From Caulobacter sp. UNC358MFTsu5.1 (lineage in GTDB: Bacteria; Pseudomonadota; Alphaproteobacteria; Caulobacterales; Caulobacteraceae): DNA of 64,000 bases. The stretch lies in the NCBI RefSeq assembly GCF_000712075.1, contig NZ_JONW01000006.1, positions 496,001 to 560,000 of the forward strand. The letters run 5' to 3'. This document shows positions 1 to 8,469 of the stretch, piece after piece (the first letter of the stretch is position 1; each line of letters opens with the position of its first letter). Below the pieces are notes generated by a model, which did not search any database, was not told the DNA's origin, and saw only the letters and a program-made list of their open reading frames with translations. Both the position numbers and the translations under genes were made by a program.

Positions 1-983
1 TCCAGCGACAGGCCCAGCATCGACACGGCGTTGCGGACCGCGCCGATCATGTCCAGGTCCGAGCCCGCCAGGGTGCCGTGGTCGTCGACGCAGACCCCGT
101 CGACCACGCGGATGTGGCGGCCCTGCAGGTTGAAGTCCTTCTCGGTCATGCCGACCGTCGGCATGGCGTCGGTCACCAGCATGAAGCGGTCCAGGGGCCG
201 CGTGCGCAGGGCGATCTTCAGGGTCACCGGATCGACGTGGCGGCCATCGACGATGATCCCGCACCAGCCGGTCTGGCTCTCCAGGGCCGCGCCCACCACG
301 CCGGGCTCGCGGCTGGTCAGGGGCGACATGGCGTTGAACAGGTGGGTGAAGCCGGTCAGGCCGGCGTCCAGCGCCTTGCGCACCGTGCCGTAGGCGGCGT
401 TGGTGTGGCCGGCGGCCACCGTCACCCCGGCGCTGGCCAGGCGGCGGACCATCTCGGGCGTGGTGGTCTCCGGCGCCAGGGTCACCAGGGTCTTGCCGCG
501 CTTGAGCGAGCTGAGCAGGGCCACGGCCTCGTCGTCGAGGGTCCGGAACTTGCTGGAATCGTGAATGCCCTTGCGCTTCACATTGAGGAACGGGCCCTCG
601 ATGTGGACGCCCAGCACGCCGGGCACGCCGGCCTCGATCGCCTGCTCGGTGGCGCGCATGGCCGCGTCGACCACGGCCAGGTCGTCGCTGATCAGGGTCG
701 GCAGGAAGCCGGTGGTGCCGTAGGGGCGGTGGGCCGCGCCGATGGCGGCGATCGCCTCGACGGTGGTGGCGTCGTTGAACAGCACCCCCCCGCCGCCGTT
801 GACCTGGGTGTCGATGAAGCCGGGGACCAGCAGGCCGCCGTCCAGGTCGTGGCGCTGGGCGCCCGCCGGCGTGTCAGCGCTGTCGATGAGGCCCTGGATC
901 CGGCCGTCGGCGATCGCCACGGCCTTGCCGTCGACGATCCCCTCGGGCGTCAGGATGCGGCCATTAACGAGAACAGACTGCAT
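1..983 (-). CDS. nagA: N-acetylglucosamine-6-phosphate deacetylase NagA (3' end cut by window edge)
   Basis: Cytoplasmic amidohydrolase that removes acetate from GlcNAc-6-P to give GlcN-6-P. The reading frame starts at ATG 983-981 and stays open to base 1, so about 327 residues are visible and the C-terminus is missing. Recognisable NagA blocks are GFIDTQVNGGGG near residue 55, HIEGPFLNVKRKGIH in the middle, AGHTNAAY, THLFNAMSPL and LVTDAMPTVG. The ATG overlaps the stop of the upstream deaminase as TGATG, which implies translational coupling. It is the last visible gene of the leftward nagR-deaminase-nagA operon. Function is very likely. Confidence 0.95.
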   Translation of the reverse strand, partial: MQSVLVNGRILTPEGIVDGKAVAIADGRIQGLIDSADTPAGAQRHDLDGGLLVPGFIDTQVNGGGGVLFNDATTVEAIAAIGAAHRPYGTTGFLPTLISDDLAVVDAAMRATEQAIEAGVPGVLGVHIEGPFLNVKRKGIHDSSKFRTLDDEAVALLSSLKRGKTLVTLAPETTTPEMVRRLASAGVTVAAGHTNAAYGTVRKALDAGLTGFTHLFNAMSPLTSREPGVVGAALESQTGWCGIIVDGRHVDPVTLKIALRTRPLDRFMLVTDAMPTVGMTEKDFNLQGRHIRVVDGVCVDDHGTLAGSDLDMIGAVRNAVSMLGLSL

Positions 984-2062
984 CAGACGGTTTCTGTGAC
1001 CTTGTTGAGGTGCGGAGGGCTGTCGGGATCGTAGCCGCGCGCCACCGAAAGCGCATTGGCCATCCGGTAGAAGCTCTGGATCATCAGGATCGGCTCGATC
1101 ACGGGGTGCGCGGCCAGGGCCGGGAGGACCCCGGCGCCTGTTTCTCCGGCGCCCGCCAGGAGGACATCGGCGCCGCGTTCGGCCACGCCCTTGGCCATGG
1201 CGTCGACGCTGTCGCGGCTCTCGTCGTTCTGGGCGAAGACCAGCACCGGGAAGCCTTCCTTCACCAGGGCCATGGGCCCGTGCAACACCTCGGCGGCGCT
1301 GAAGGCCTCGGCGTGCAGGCCGCAGGTCTCCTTGAACTTCAGGGCCGCCTCCTGGGCGACGCCGAAGCCGACGCCGCGGCCCAGCACATAGAGGTTGCGG
1401 GCCAGCTTCAGGCGCTCGACGGCCGGGGTCCAGTCCAGGGTCCAGGCCTCGGCCAGCAGGGCGGGCAGGGTGGACAGGGCGGCGGTCAGGTCTTCGTCCC
1501 CGGTCCAGGCGGCGACCAGCTGGGCGATGGCCGACAGGGCGGTGATGTAGGACTTGGTGGCGGCCACGCTCAGCTCGGGCCCGGCGTGCAGCGGCAGCAC
1601 CTCGTCGGCCAGGGCGGCCAGGGGCGAGGCGGTGTCGTTGACCAGGGCGATGACGAAGGCGCCGGCGGCCTTGGCGGCCTGGACGGCGGCCAGCAGGTCC
1701 GGGCTCTTGCCCGACTGCGAAATGGCCAGATACAGCACGTCGCCCAGGTCCTGCTGGGCGGCGTAGACGGAGCTGACCGACAGGGCGGCCGACGAGGTCA
1801 GGACGCCGGTGCGGGTCTCGACCAGGTACTTGGCGAAGGTGGCGGCGTGGTCGCTGCTGCCGCGGGCGCAGGTGACCACGGCGCGGGGCGGCTGGGCGCG
1901 CAGGCGCTCGCCGATCTTGGCGGCGCGGGCGGCGTTGGCGGCCAGTTGGGCGGCGACGGCTTGCGAGGCCTGGCCGGCCTCGAGGAACATGCGGGTCGAT
2001 TCCGCCGTCAGCCTCGCCGGTTCAGCGGGGGGTGCGGGTCGGGTCAAGACGTTGGCCTCCAA
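983..2062 (-). CDS. GlmS-like SIS-domain glucosamine-6-phosphate deaminase (NagB-II type)
   Basis: Predicted to convert GlcN-6-P to fructose-6-P plus ammonia. The 359-residue protein has two SIS domains like the isomerase half of GlmS but no glutaminase domain. Visible motifs are CARGSSDHAA, ISQSGKSPD, ATKSY, the KFKETCGLHAEAFS/LHGP block and the C-terminal HLNKVTETV. Length and lack of glutaminase fit the NagB-II class that replaces NagB in many proteobacteria. The TTG start at 2062 is favoured by AAGGGA 9 nt upstream. The only downstream ATG (1990) would delete about 24 residues. It sits between nagR and nagA. The alternative is AgaS-type tagatose isomerase, which is less likely here. Confidence 0.9.
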   Translation of the reverse strand: MEANVLTRPAPPAEPARLTAESTRMFLEAGQASQAVAAQLAANAARAAKIGERLRAQPPRAVVTCARGSSDHAATFAKYLVETRTGVLTSSAALSVSSVYAAQQDLGDVLYLAISQSGKSPDLLAAVQAAKAAGAFVIALVNDTASPLAALADEVLPLHAGPELSVAATKSYITALSAIAQLVAAWTGDEDLTAALSTLPALLAEAWTLDWTPAVERLKLARNLYVLGRGVGFGVAQEAALKFKETCGLHAEAFSAAEVLHGPMALVKEGFPVLVFAQNDESRDSVDAMAKGVAERGADVLLAGAGETGAGVLPALAAHPVIEPILMIQSFYRMANALSVARGYDPDSPPHLNKVTETV

Positions 2063-2118
2063 AGCAGGCGTTCCCTTTACATAAGCGTGCGGGGCGGGCC
2101 CCGCTCAGTGCGTGGCCC

Positions 2119-2856
2119 TCAGCTGAGGGCGTTCAGTTCGGCGACGAAGTCGTAGGCGTCGCCGCGGTAATAGGACTGGGTCACTTCGACCGCCCGGCCG
2201 TCCGGCAGGAAGCTGCGGCGCTCGATCAGCAGCCCCGCGTCCTTGACCGGCACGCCCAGCAGCTCGGCCTGCTCGGCGGTGAACAGCACCGCGCGCAGCC
2301 GCTGCAGGGCGCGGGCGGGGCGGTGGCCGGTGGCCTCCAGGGCTTCATAGAGCGAAACGCCCACCACCTCGGCCGAGGGCAGGGCGAAGCCGGCGACGGT
2401 GGAATATTCCAGCGCCATCGGCGCGCCGTCGGCGTAGCGGATGCGGGCGAAGCGGAAGACCGGCGTGCCGGGCGACAGGCCCAGGGTCAGCGACTCCTCG
2501 GGCGTGACGGCGCCCATGGCCTTGCTGATCCATTCGCTGCGCGGGACCCGCCCGCGCGAGATCATGTCCTCGGTGAACGAGGTGAGCTTGGAGAAGCTCT
2601 TCTCCACGCGCGCGGCGACGAAGGTGCCCGCGCCCTGGCGGCGCGTCAGCAGGCCTTCGCTGACCAGGCCGTCCAGCGCCTTGCGCACCGTGATACGCGA
2701 GATGTTGAACTCCTCGGCCATGTCGCGTTCAGCCGGCAGGGCGTCGTCGGGACCCAGCACCTTCTTCTGGATGGCCTCGCGCAGGGCGCGTTGCAGCTGC
2801 TTGTAGAGCGGGGCGTGGTCGTCGCCGGCCAGGCCGCCGATCCTCTCAGAAAACAT
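2119..2856 (-). CDS. nagR: GntR/HutC-family GlcNAc regulator NagR
   Basis: Transcriptional regulator expected to sense a GlcNAc-phosphate and control the divergent nag operons. An N-terminal winged helix spans about residues 10-80, with LPAERDMAEEF and ISRITVRKALDGLVSEGLLTR typical of GntR. A C-terminal UTRA effector domain follows (FRFARIRYADG, EYSTVAGFALP, RRSFLPDGRAVEVTQSYYRGD). I chose ATG 2856 (245 aa), which starts just before the family's PLYKQLQ region. An upstream in-frame ATG at 2913 has no ribosome site and would add 19 poorly conserved residues. It is the first gene of the leftward operon. Confidence 0.88.
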   Translation of the reverse strand: MFSERIGGLAGDDHAPLYKQLQRALREAIQKKVLGPDDALPAERDMAEEFNISRITVRKALDGLVSEGLLTRRQGAGTFVAARVEKSFSKLTSFTEDMISRGRVPRSEWISKAMGAVTPEESLTLGLSPGTPVFRFARIRYADGAPMALEYSTVAGFALPSAEVVGVSLYEALEATGHRPARALQRLRAVLFTAEQAELLGVPVKDAGLLIERRSFLPDGRAVEVTQSYYRGDAYDFVAELNALS

Positions 2857-2915
2857 CGTCAATTCCGCACCCCCGCGCAAAACCGCGCCACCCCGTGACC
2901 ACCGGGATAGCATAT

Positions 2916-3061
2916 GACCATTTTCGTACCAATAAGAACATGGTCTGCAATTGGTTCTTTTTTGGCCTTGTCATCCGATAAATTTCCGTCACAGTCGCCT
3001 TCCGAGGCCCGAGAAGTACCGCATTCTACGGATGTCCGCAGATAATTGGTATCAGATTGGG
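2916..3061. promoter_or_regulatory. Candidate NagR operator array between divergent nag operons
   Basis: The divergent gap contains ACCA at 2917-2920 and 2928-2931, then TGGT at 2941-2944 and 2952-2955. Spacing is 7 nt within each half, and the two halves are mirror images. A further unit, TGGT 3047-3050 plus TGGG 3058-3061, repeats the same 11-bp period close to the TonB receptor start. HutC-type regulators bind TGGT-containing dyads, so NagR is the natural candidate. Assignment to NagR is inference. Confidence 0.5.
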
Positions 3062-3113
3062 CTTGGGGTTCGGCTCCAGGCCCAAGGGTCTGGAAAAAGG
3101 GGAGAAGCCGAGT

Positions 3114-5885
3114 ATGCGAAATTTCCACAAGACCATTCTAACTGCGTCCGCCAGCGTTCTGGCGGTCGCGTTGGCCGCGCCGGCCTTCGCGCAGGACTCT
3201 ACACAAGTCGACGAGTTGGTCGTCACCGGCATCCGGGCCTCGCTGCAGGCCTCGGTCGAAGCCAAGCGTAACGCCGACGCCGTGATCGACGTGATCACCG
3301 CCGAAGACATCGGCAAGTTCCCGGACAAGAACGTCGCCGAGTCGCTGCAACGCGTCCCGGGCGTCACCATCCAGCGTGAATTCGGCGAAGGCGAGCGTAT
3401 CTCGATCCGCGGCACCGCGCCGACCCTGAACCGCACCCTGCTGAACGGCCACGCCGTGGCCACCGCCGACTGGTTCATTCTCGACCAGTTCAAGGCCAGC
3501 CGCAGCTTCAACTACCTGATGCTGCCGTCGGAAATCGTCGGCAAGGTCGAGGTGTTCAAGAGCCCGATGGCCGACATCGACGAAGGCGGCGTGGGCGGCA
3601 CGGTCAACGTGCACACCCGCAACCCGCTGGACCTGGACCCGCTGACGGTCTCCGGTTCGCTGCAGGCCTTCCACGACGAGAAGTCGGGCGACACCGATCC
3701 GACCGCCTCGGCCATGCTCAGCTGGCACAACGCCGACAAGACGTTCGGCGTCCTGGTCGGCGGCATCTACGACAAGCGCCGCATCCGCCGCGACGGCATC
3801 GAGGTCCTGGGCTACCAGGCCGTGACGACGGCCACCGGCAACGGGACCAACATCACCGGCATCACGCCCGGCCAGACGGTCTACGCGCCCAGCCTGATCG
3901 GCTCGTCGCTGTTCACCCAGACCCGCGAGCGCAAGGGCGCCAACTTCGCCATCCAATACGCGCCCAGCGACAAGTGGGACGTGAACCTGACCGGGTTCTA
4001 CTCCCACATGGACGCCGACAACTTCAACCAGAACTACATGGCGTGGGTCAGCCAGAAGATCGGCGCCCTGGCCACGACGCCGACCGAGACCTTCAACATC
4101 ACCAAGGTCAGCAACGGCACCGCCGTGGCCGGCAACTTCAACACCCCCGGCGCCAACGGCGTGGTGTTCGACGCCATCGACCGCCTGGCCCATACCAATG
4201 TCGGCTCGCTCGACCTGTCGGGCACCTGGCGTCCGGCCGACGGCTGGGAGTTCAGCGGCCGCGTCGGCTACACCAAGGCCAAGGGCGCCACCGACCTGCA
4301 GCCGTTCTGGGAAACCAACGCCGCGACCGGCCTGAGCTACGACCTGTCGGGCGGCCTGCCGAAGGTGAGCTTCACCGACATCAACCCCCAGACCGCCGAC
4401 GACGAGATGTCGCTGGGCTGGGTGTCGGCCAACACCACCGTCAACGACGACGACGAGTTCTACACCTTCGTCGACGGCGAGAAGTTCCTGGACGGCGGCG
4501 TGTTCAGCTCGGTCAAGTTCGGCCTGAAGTACACCGACCACGACCGCGACGTGGTGCAGACCTACGGTCAGCGCCGCGCCCTGTTCGGCGCCAGCGCCTG
4601 CGGCGGCCACGCCTGCTCGCTGGCCGACGTCGCCGGCGGCCCGACGCCCAGCGACTACCTGGACGGCATCAAGGGTCCGGGCGTGCTCAGCTCGTACCTG
4701 ACGGCCGACAAGAACAAGATCGAGGCGATCTACGCCGCGATGGGTCCGGCCACGATCTACGACCCGAACAACCCCAACACCGGCGGCTGCATCGGCCTGG
4801 CCAACTGCGACCACTTCGGTCCGCTCGAAAGCTTCGACTTCAACGAGAAGACCTTCGGCGGCTACGTGATGGGCAACCTGAAGGGCGACGGCTGGCGCGG
4901 TAACGTCGGCGTCCGCGTCGTCAACACCAAGATCGAGACCAACGCCTGGCGCGTCGGCGTCTCGGCGGGCACGCCGGGCGCGATCAACAACCCGTTCGGC
5001 CTGATGGCGCCGACCTCGGGCGAGAAGGAGTACACCGACATCCTGCCTTCGGCGAACTTCGCGTTCGACCTGAAGGACGACCTGGTGCTCCGCGTGGCCG
5101 CCGGCCGCGTCCTGGCCCGTCCGGACTACGCCCAGATGGCCGGCTTCACCTCGCTGACCGAGTCCCTGCTGACGGCCTCGGGCGGCAACCCGAACCTCGA
5201 CCCGTATCGCGCCAACCAGTACGACGCGACGCTCGAGTGGTACTTCGCCCCGCAGTCGATCCTGTCGGTCGACTTCTTCTACAAGGACATCTCGACCTTC
5301 ATCGTCCAGGGCGCGACGACCGAGAAGCTGCCGCTGCAGGCCGCCGCCAACGACCCGCGGGTCGTGAACCCCGCCAACCAGTGCGTGCTGCAATCGCCGG
5401 GCCTCTACAGCTGTAACTACAGCGTCGGCCGTCCGGTGAACGTGGCGGGCGGCGACACCAAGGGCTTCGAGGTCAACTTCCAGATGCCCATCTGGAACGG
5501 CTTCGGCGTCCTGGCCAACTACACCTACTCCGACGCCAGCTCGTCCACGGGCGTTCCGGTGCCGTCGAACTCGAAGAACATCTTCAACGTCAGCGGCTAC
5601 TACGAGAACGACCGCTTCAGCGCCCGTCTGTCCTACAACTACCGGTCCAAGTTCTTCGTCGACTACGACGCCGAGCGCGGCTACCGGCAGCTGTGGTCGG
5701 ACTCGATCGCCTCGCTGGACGCCTCGGCCAGCGTCAACCTGACCGAAAACATCTCGCTCAGCCTCGACGCGATCAACCTGACCGACGAGAAGCAGACCGA
5801 CAACTACGACAACGATCCGAACCGTCCGGCCCGTATCTACAAGAACGGCCGCATGATCTTCGGCGGTGTCCGCTTCAAGTTCTAG
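3114..5885 (+). CDS. TonB-dependent outer-membrane receptor, probable GlcNAc/chito-oligosaccharide uptake
   Basis: Outer-membrane beta-barrel transporter of 923 residues. ATG 3114 is preceded by AAGGGGAG 8 nt upstream. The signal peptide ends at PAFA, followed by a TonB box (DELVVTG). The plug domain shows VAESLQRVPGVTIQRE and ISIRGTAPTLNRTLLNG. The C-terminus ends in the barrel signature GGVRFKF with terminal Phe. A start upstream at TTG 3057 would spoil the signal peptide. The plug style is that of carbohydrate receptors of Caulobacter. Its divergent position next to nagR indicates GlcNAc or chitin oligomers as substrate, which is inference from context. Confidence 0.9.
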   Translation: MRNFHKTILTASASVLAVALAAPAFAQDSTQVDELVVTGIRASLQASVEAKRNADAVIDVITAEDIGKFPDKNVAESLQRVPGVTIQREFGEGERISIRGTAPTLNRTLLNGHAVATADWFILDQFKASRSFNYLMLPSEIVGKVEVFKSPMADIDEGGVGGTVNVHTRNPLDLDPLTVSGSLQAFHDEKSGDTDPTASAMLSWHNADKTFGVLVGGIYDKRRIRRDGIEVLGYQAVTTATGNGTNITGITPGQTVYAPSLIGSSLFTQTRERKGANFAIQYAPSDKWDVNLTGFYSHMDADNFNQNYMAWVSQKIGALATTPTETFNITKVSNGTAVAGNFNTPGANGVVFDAIDRLAHTNVGSLDLSGTWRPADGWEFSGRVGYTKAKGATDLQPFWETNAATGLSYDLSGGLPKVSFTDINPQTADDEMSLGWVSANTTVNDDDEFYTFVDGEKFLDGGVFSSVKFGLKYTDHDRDVVQTYGQRRALFGASACGGHACSLADVAGGPTPSDYLDGIKGPGVLSSYLTADKNKIEAIYAAMGPATIYDPNNPNTGGCIGLANCDHFGPLESFDFNEKTFGGYVMGNLKGDGWRGNVGVRVVNTKIETNAWRVGVSAGTPGAINNPFGLMAPTSGEKEYTDILPSANFAFDLKDDLVLRVAAGRVLARPDYAQMAGFTSLTESLLTASGGNPNLDPYRANQYDATLEWYFAPQSILSVDFFYKDISTFIVQGATTEKLPLQAAANDPRVVNPANQCVLQSPGLYSCNYSVGRPVNVAGGDTKGFEVNFQMPIWNGFGVLANYTYSDASSSTGVPVPSNSKNIFNVSGYYENDRFSARLSYNYRSKFFVDYDAERGYRQLWSDSIASLDASASVNLTENISLSLDAINLTDEKQTDNYDNDPNRPARIYKNGRMIFGGVRFKF

Positions 5886-5895
5886 TCCGCGTACC

Positions 5896-5923
5896 GGGCC
5901 TCCGGCGTCCGCGCCGGAGGCCC
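5896..5923 (+). terminator. Hairpin after the TonB receptor
   Basis: A perfect 12-bp stem (GGGCCTCCGGCG with CGCCGGAGGCCC) and a TCCG loop begin 10 nt after the receptor stop. The downstream tract (GTAGTTTCC) is only weakly T-rich, so termination may be partial. Confidence 0.6.
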
Positions 5924-6037
5924 GTAGTTTCCTCCCGAGATCGTTGCATCGGAGGCGGCATGGTCCAGGATCGCGTCATGACCTGCCCGCCGCCGCCGAT
6001 CGCGACCAAAGTCCTCCTGACTGCAAGCACGGAGCTG

Positions 6038-6070
6038 GGGCGGAGCGGTCAAACGCTCCGCCCGCTTTTT
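6038..6070 (+). terminator. Rho-independent terminator upstream of the hexosaminidase
   Basis: A 10-bp perfect stem (GGGCGGAGCG with CGCTCCGCCC) with a 6-nt loop is followed by GCTTTTT. It lies only 44 nt before the hexosaminidase start, so it either ends receptor read-through or acts as a leader attenuator. No gene is seen between the two hairpins in 5924-6037. Confidence 0.65.
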
Positions 6071-6113
6071 GCCGCCCCGTCCTTTCCGCATGTCAGCTGG
6101 TGAGCGACCTCTC

Positions 6114-8447
6114 ATGACCTTTTCCGCCCTCAAGGCCTCGGCGATCCTTTCGGCGTCGGTGGTCGCCCTGGCCTTCGCCTCGGCGACCCATGCGGCTCAG
6201 CCCGTCCTGACCCTGACGCCGGCCCCGGCCCAGGCGACCCCGGGGCAGGGGACCTTCGCCCTGACCGCCAGGACCCGGATCTTCGTCGCCAAGGGCGACG
6301 TCGAGGCCCGCGTCGTGGCCGGCCAGCTGTCGGACATGCTGTTCAAGGCCCGCGGCCTGAAGCCCGCCGTCGTCGAGGGCGCGCCCTCCGCCGGCGAGGC
6401 GGCCATCGTCCTGGCCCGGGGCGCGGTCTCCAGCGACAAGATCGAGGCCTACAAAGTCGAGATCGCCCCGACCGGCGTCGTCATCACCGCCCCCAAGCGC
6501 GCGGGCCTGTTCTACGGCGCCGTCAGCGTCTGGCAGCTGGCCGTGCAGGACGCCGCCAAGGGGCCCGCCCAGCTGCCCGCCGTCGGCATCGACGACGCCC
6601 CGCGCTTCGCCTGGCGCGGCTTCATGCTGGACAGCGCCCGCCACTTCCAGAGCGTCGAGACGATCAAGTCGATCCTCGACACCATGGCCGCCCACAAGCT
6701 GAACGTCCTGCACTGGCACCTGGTGGACGACCAGGGCTGGCGGCTGGAGATCCGGAAGTATCCGAAGCTGACCTCGGAAGGCTCCTGGCGCGTCCCGGCC
6801 GGGGCGGCGGGGCGCGACCCCAAGACCGGCAAGCCGATCCGCTACCAGGGCTTCTACACCCAGGACCAAGTGCGCGAGCTGGTGGCCTACGCCGCGGCGC
6901 GCGGCATCACCATCGTCCCCGAGATCGAGATGCCGGGCCACGCCCTAGCGCCGCTGGTGGCCTATCCGCAGTACGGCATGACGAAAAATCCGCCGCGCGC
7001 GAACATGGGCGACTGGGGCGTGTTCCCCTATCTCTACAAGCCCAGCGACGAGACGTTCGGCTTCCTGAACGACATCCTCGACGAGGTGATGGACCTCTTC
7101 CCGTCCGAATACATCCACGTGGGCGGCGACGAGGCCGTGAAGGACCAGTGGAAGGCCAGCCCCGAGGTCCAGGCCCAGATCCAGGCCCTGGGCGTCAAGG
7201 ACGAGCACGGGCTGCAGAGCTGGTTCATCCAGCGCGCCGAAAAGCACATCAACAGCCGCGGCCGGCGGATGATCGGCTGGGACGAGATCCTGGAAGGGGG
7301 CCTGGCCCCCAACGCCACGGTCATGTCCTGGCGCGGGGTCGAGGGGGCGGTCGCCGCCGCCTCGCAGGGCCACGACGCGGTGCTGGCGCCCGACAGCACC
7401 CTCTACATGGACCGCCGCCAGAGCGCCTCGGCCGACGAGCCGCCCGGCCGGATCAAGATCGTCAGCCTCAAGGACGTCTACGACTTCGACGCCGCTCCGG
7501 CCGCCCTGACGCAGGCCCAGCGCGCCCACATCCTGGGCCTGCAGGCCAATTCGTTCACCGAGCACATGCGCACCGACGAGCGGCTGGAGAAGATGACCTT
7601 CCCGCGCCTGATCGCCGTGGCCGAGAACGGCTGGACGCCCGAGGCCGGCCGCGACTGGGACAGCTTCGCCGCCCGCCTGCCGGCCGAGATCGCCCGGATG
7701 GACGTACTGGGCGTGGCCCACGACACCGTGCCCTACGAACCCCAGGCCACCCTGCGCCCCGCCGACGGCGGCCAGGTGTCGGTCGCCCTGGCCTCGGGCC
7801 TGGGCTTGGGCGAGATCCGCTACACCACCGACGGCAAGGCGCCGACCAAGGCCTCCAGCCTCTACGCGGCGCCCCTGAGCGTCGCGCCGGGCAAGACCGT
7901 CCGCACGCGGACCTTCCTGGGCGATGAGCCCCTGGGCCGGGTCCGCGACTATCCGGTCAGCCTGCTGGCCGCCCACACGCGCAACAGCCATCAGCTCGAG
8001 ATCTGCGGCAACGGCATCAACCTGTCGCTCGAGGACGACGCCCCGGTGGGCGGCCCGCGCGCGGTGTTCGCCGTCGACCTGATGAACCCCTGCTGGGTAT
8101 GGAAGGGCGCCGACCTGTCGACCGCCCTGACCCTGACCGCCCGCATCGGCCAGGTGCCCTTCAACTTCCAGATCGGCGCCGACCGCGAGAAGATCCCGCT
8201 GCGCGCCCCGGCCACGCCCGACGGCGAGCTGGAGGTGCGGATCGACGGCTGCGCGGGCGAGCGGATCGCCGCCATCCCGCTGGGCGCCGCCGCCCGCGGG
8301 CCCGCCCTCGGAACGGTCGGTGGCAGGATCCCGGCCAAGGGCGGGGTCCACGATCTCTGCCTGACCTTTACAGCCAAGTCCGTCGAGCCGACCCTGGTGC
8401 TCGACAGCGTCTCCCTCACGGCCGCCGCCAAGAGCGGCCGGAACTGA
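6114..8447 (+). CDS. Secreted GH20 beta-N-acetylhexosaminidase
   Basis: Cleaves terminal beta-linked GlcNAc from chito-oligosaccharides or muropeptides, probably in the periplasm. ATG 6114 gives a clean signal peptide ending ATHA near residue 27 (777 aa). The GH20b-like N-domain covers about 30-155, then the catalytic barrel with HWHLVDDQGWRLE near 200 and HVGGDEA with the Asp339-Glu340 catalytic pair. The C-terminal part has a chitobiase-type GEIRYTTDGKAPT segment and a further beta-rich domain. An in-frame ATG at 6090 would bury the signal peptide. It is followed 22 nt later by the PTS gene, so co-transcription with the PTS is likely. Confidence 0.93.
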   Translation: MTFSALKASAILSASVVALAFASATHAAQPVLTLTPAPAQATPGQGTFALTARTRIFVAKGDVEARVVAGQLSDMLFKARGLKPAVVEGAPSAGEAAIVLARGAVSSDKIEAYKVEIAPTGVVITAPKRAGLFYGAVSVWQLAVQDAAKGPAQLPAVGIDDAPRFAWRGFMLDSARHFQSVETIKSILDTMAAHKLNVLHWHLVDDQGWRLEIRKYPKLTSEGSWRVPAGAAGRDPKTGKPIRYQGFYTQDQVRELVAYAAARGITIVPEIEMPGHALAPLVAYPQYGMTKNPPRANMGDWGVFPYLYKPSDETFGFLNDILDEVMDLFPSEYIHVGGDEAVKDQWKASPEVQAQIQALGVKDEHGLQSWFIQRAEKHINSRGRRMIGWDEILEGGLAPNATVMSWRGVEGAVAAASQGHDAVLAPDSTLYMDRRQSASADEPPGRIKIVSLKDVYDFDAAPAALTQAQRAHILGLQANSFTEHMRTDERLEKMTFPRLIAVAENGWTPEAGRDWDSFAARLPAEIARMDVLGVAHDTVPYEPQATLRPADGGQVSVALASGLGLGEIRYTTDGKAPTKASSLYAAPLSVAPGKTVRTRTFLGDEPLGRVRDYPVSLLAAHTRNSHQLEICGNGINLSLEDDAPVGGPRAVFAVDLMNPCWVWKGADLSTALTLTARIGQVPFNFQIGADREKIPLRAPATPDGELEVRIDGCAGERIAAIPLGAAARGPALGTVGGRIPAKGGVHDLCLTFTAKSVEPTLVLDSVSLTAAAKSGRN

Positions 8448-8469
8448 TCAGCAAGCAGGAAGCGTACCG

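Noticed and set aside
3138..5393. A 751-codon minus-strand frame opposite the TonB receptor
   Set aside because: Composition is that of an antisense shadow, with no domain or ribosome site.
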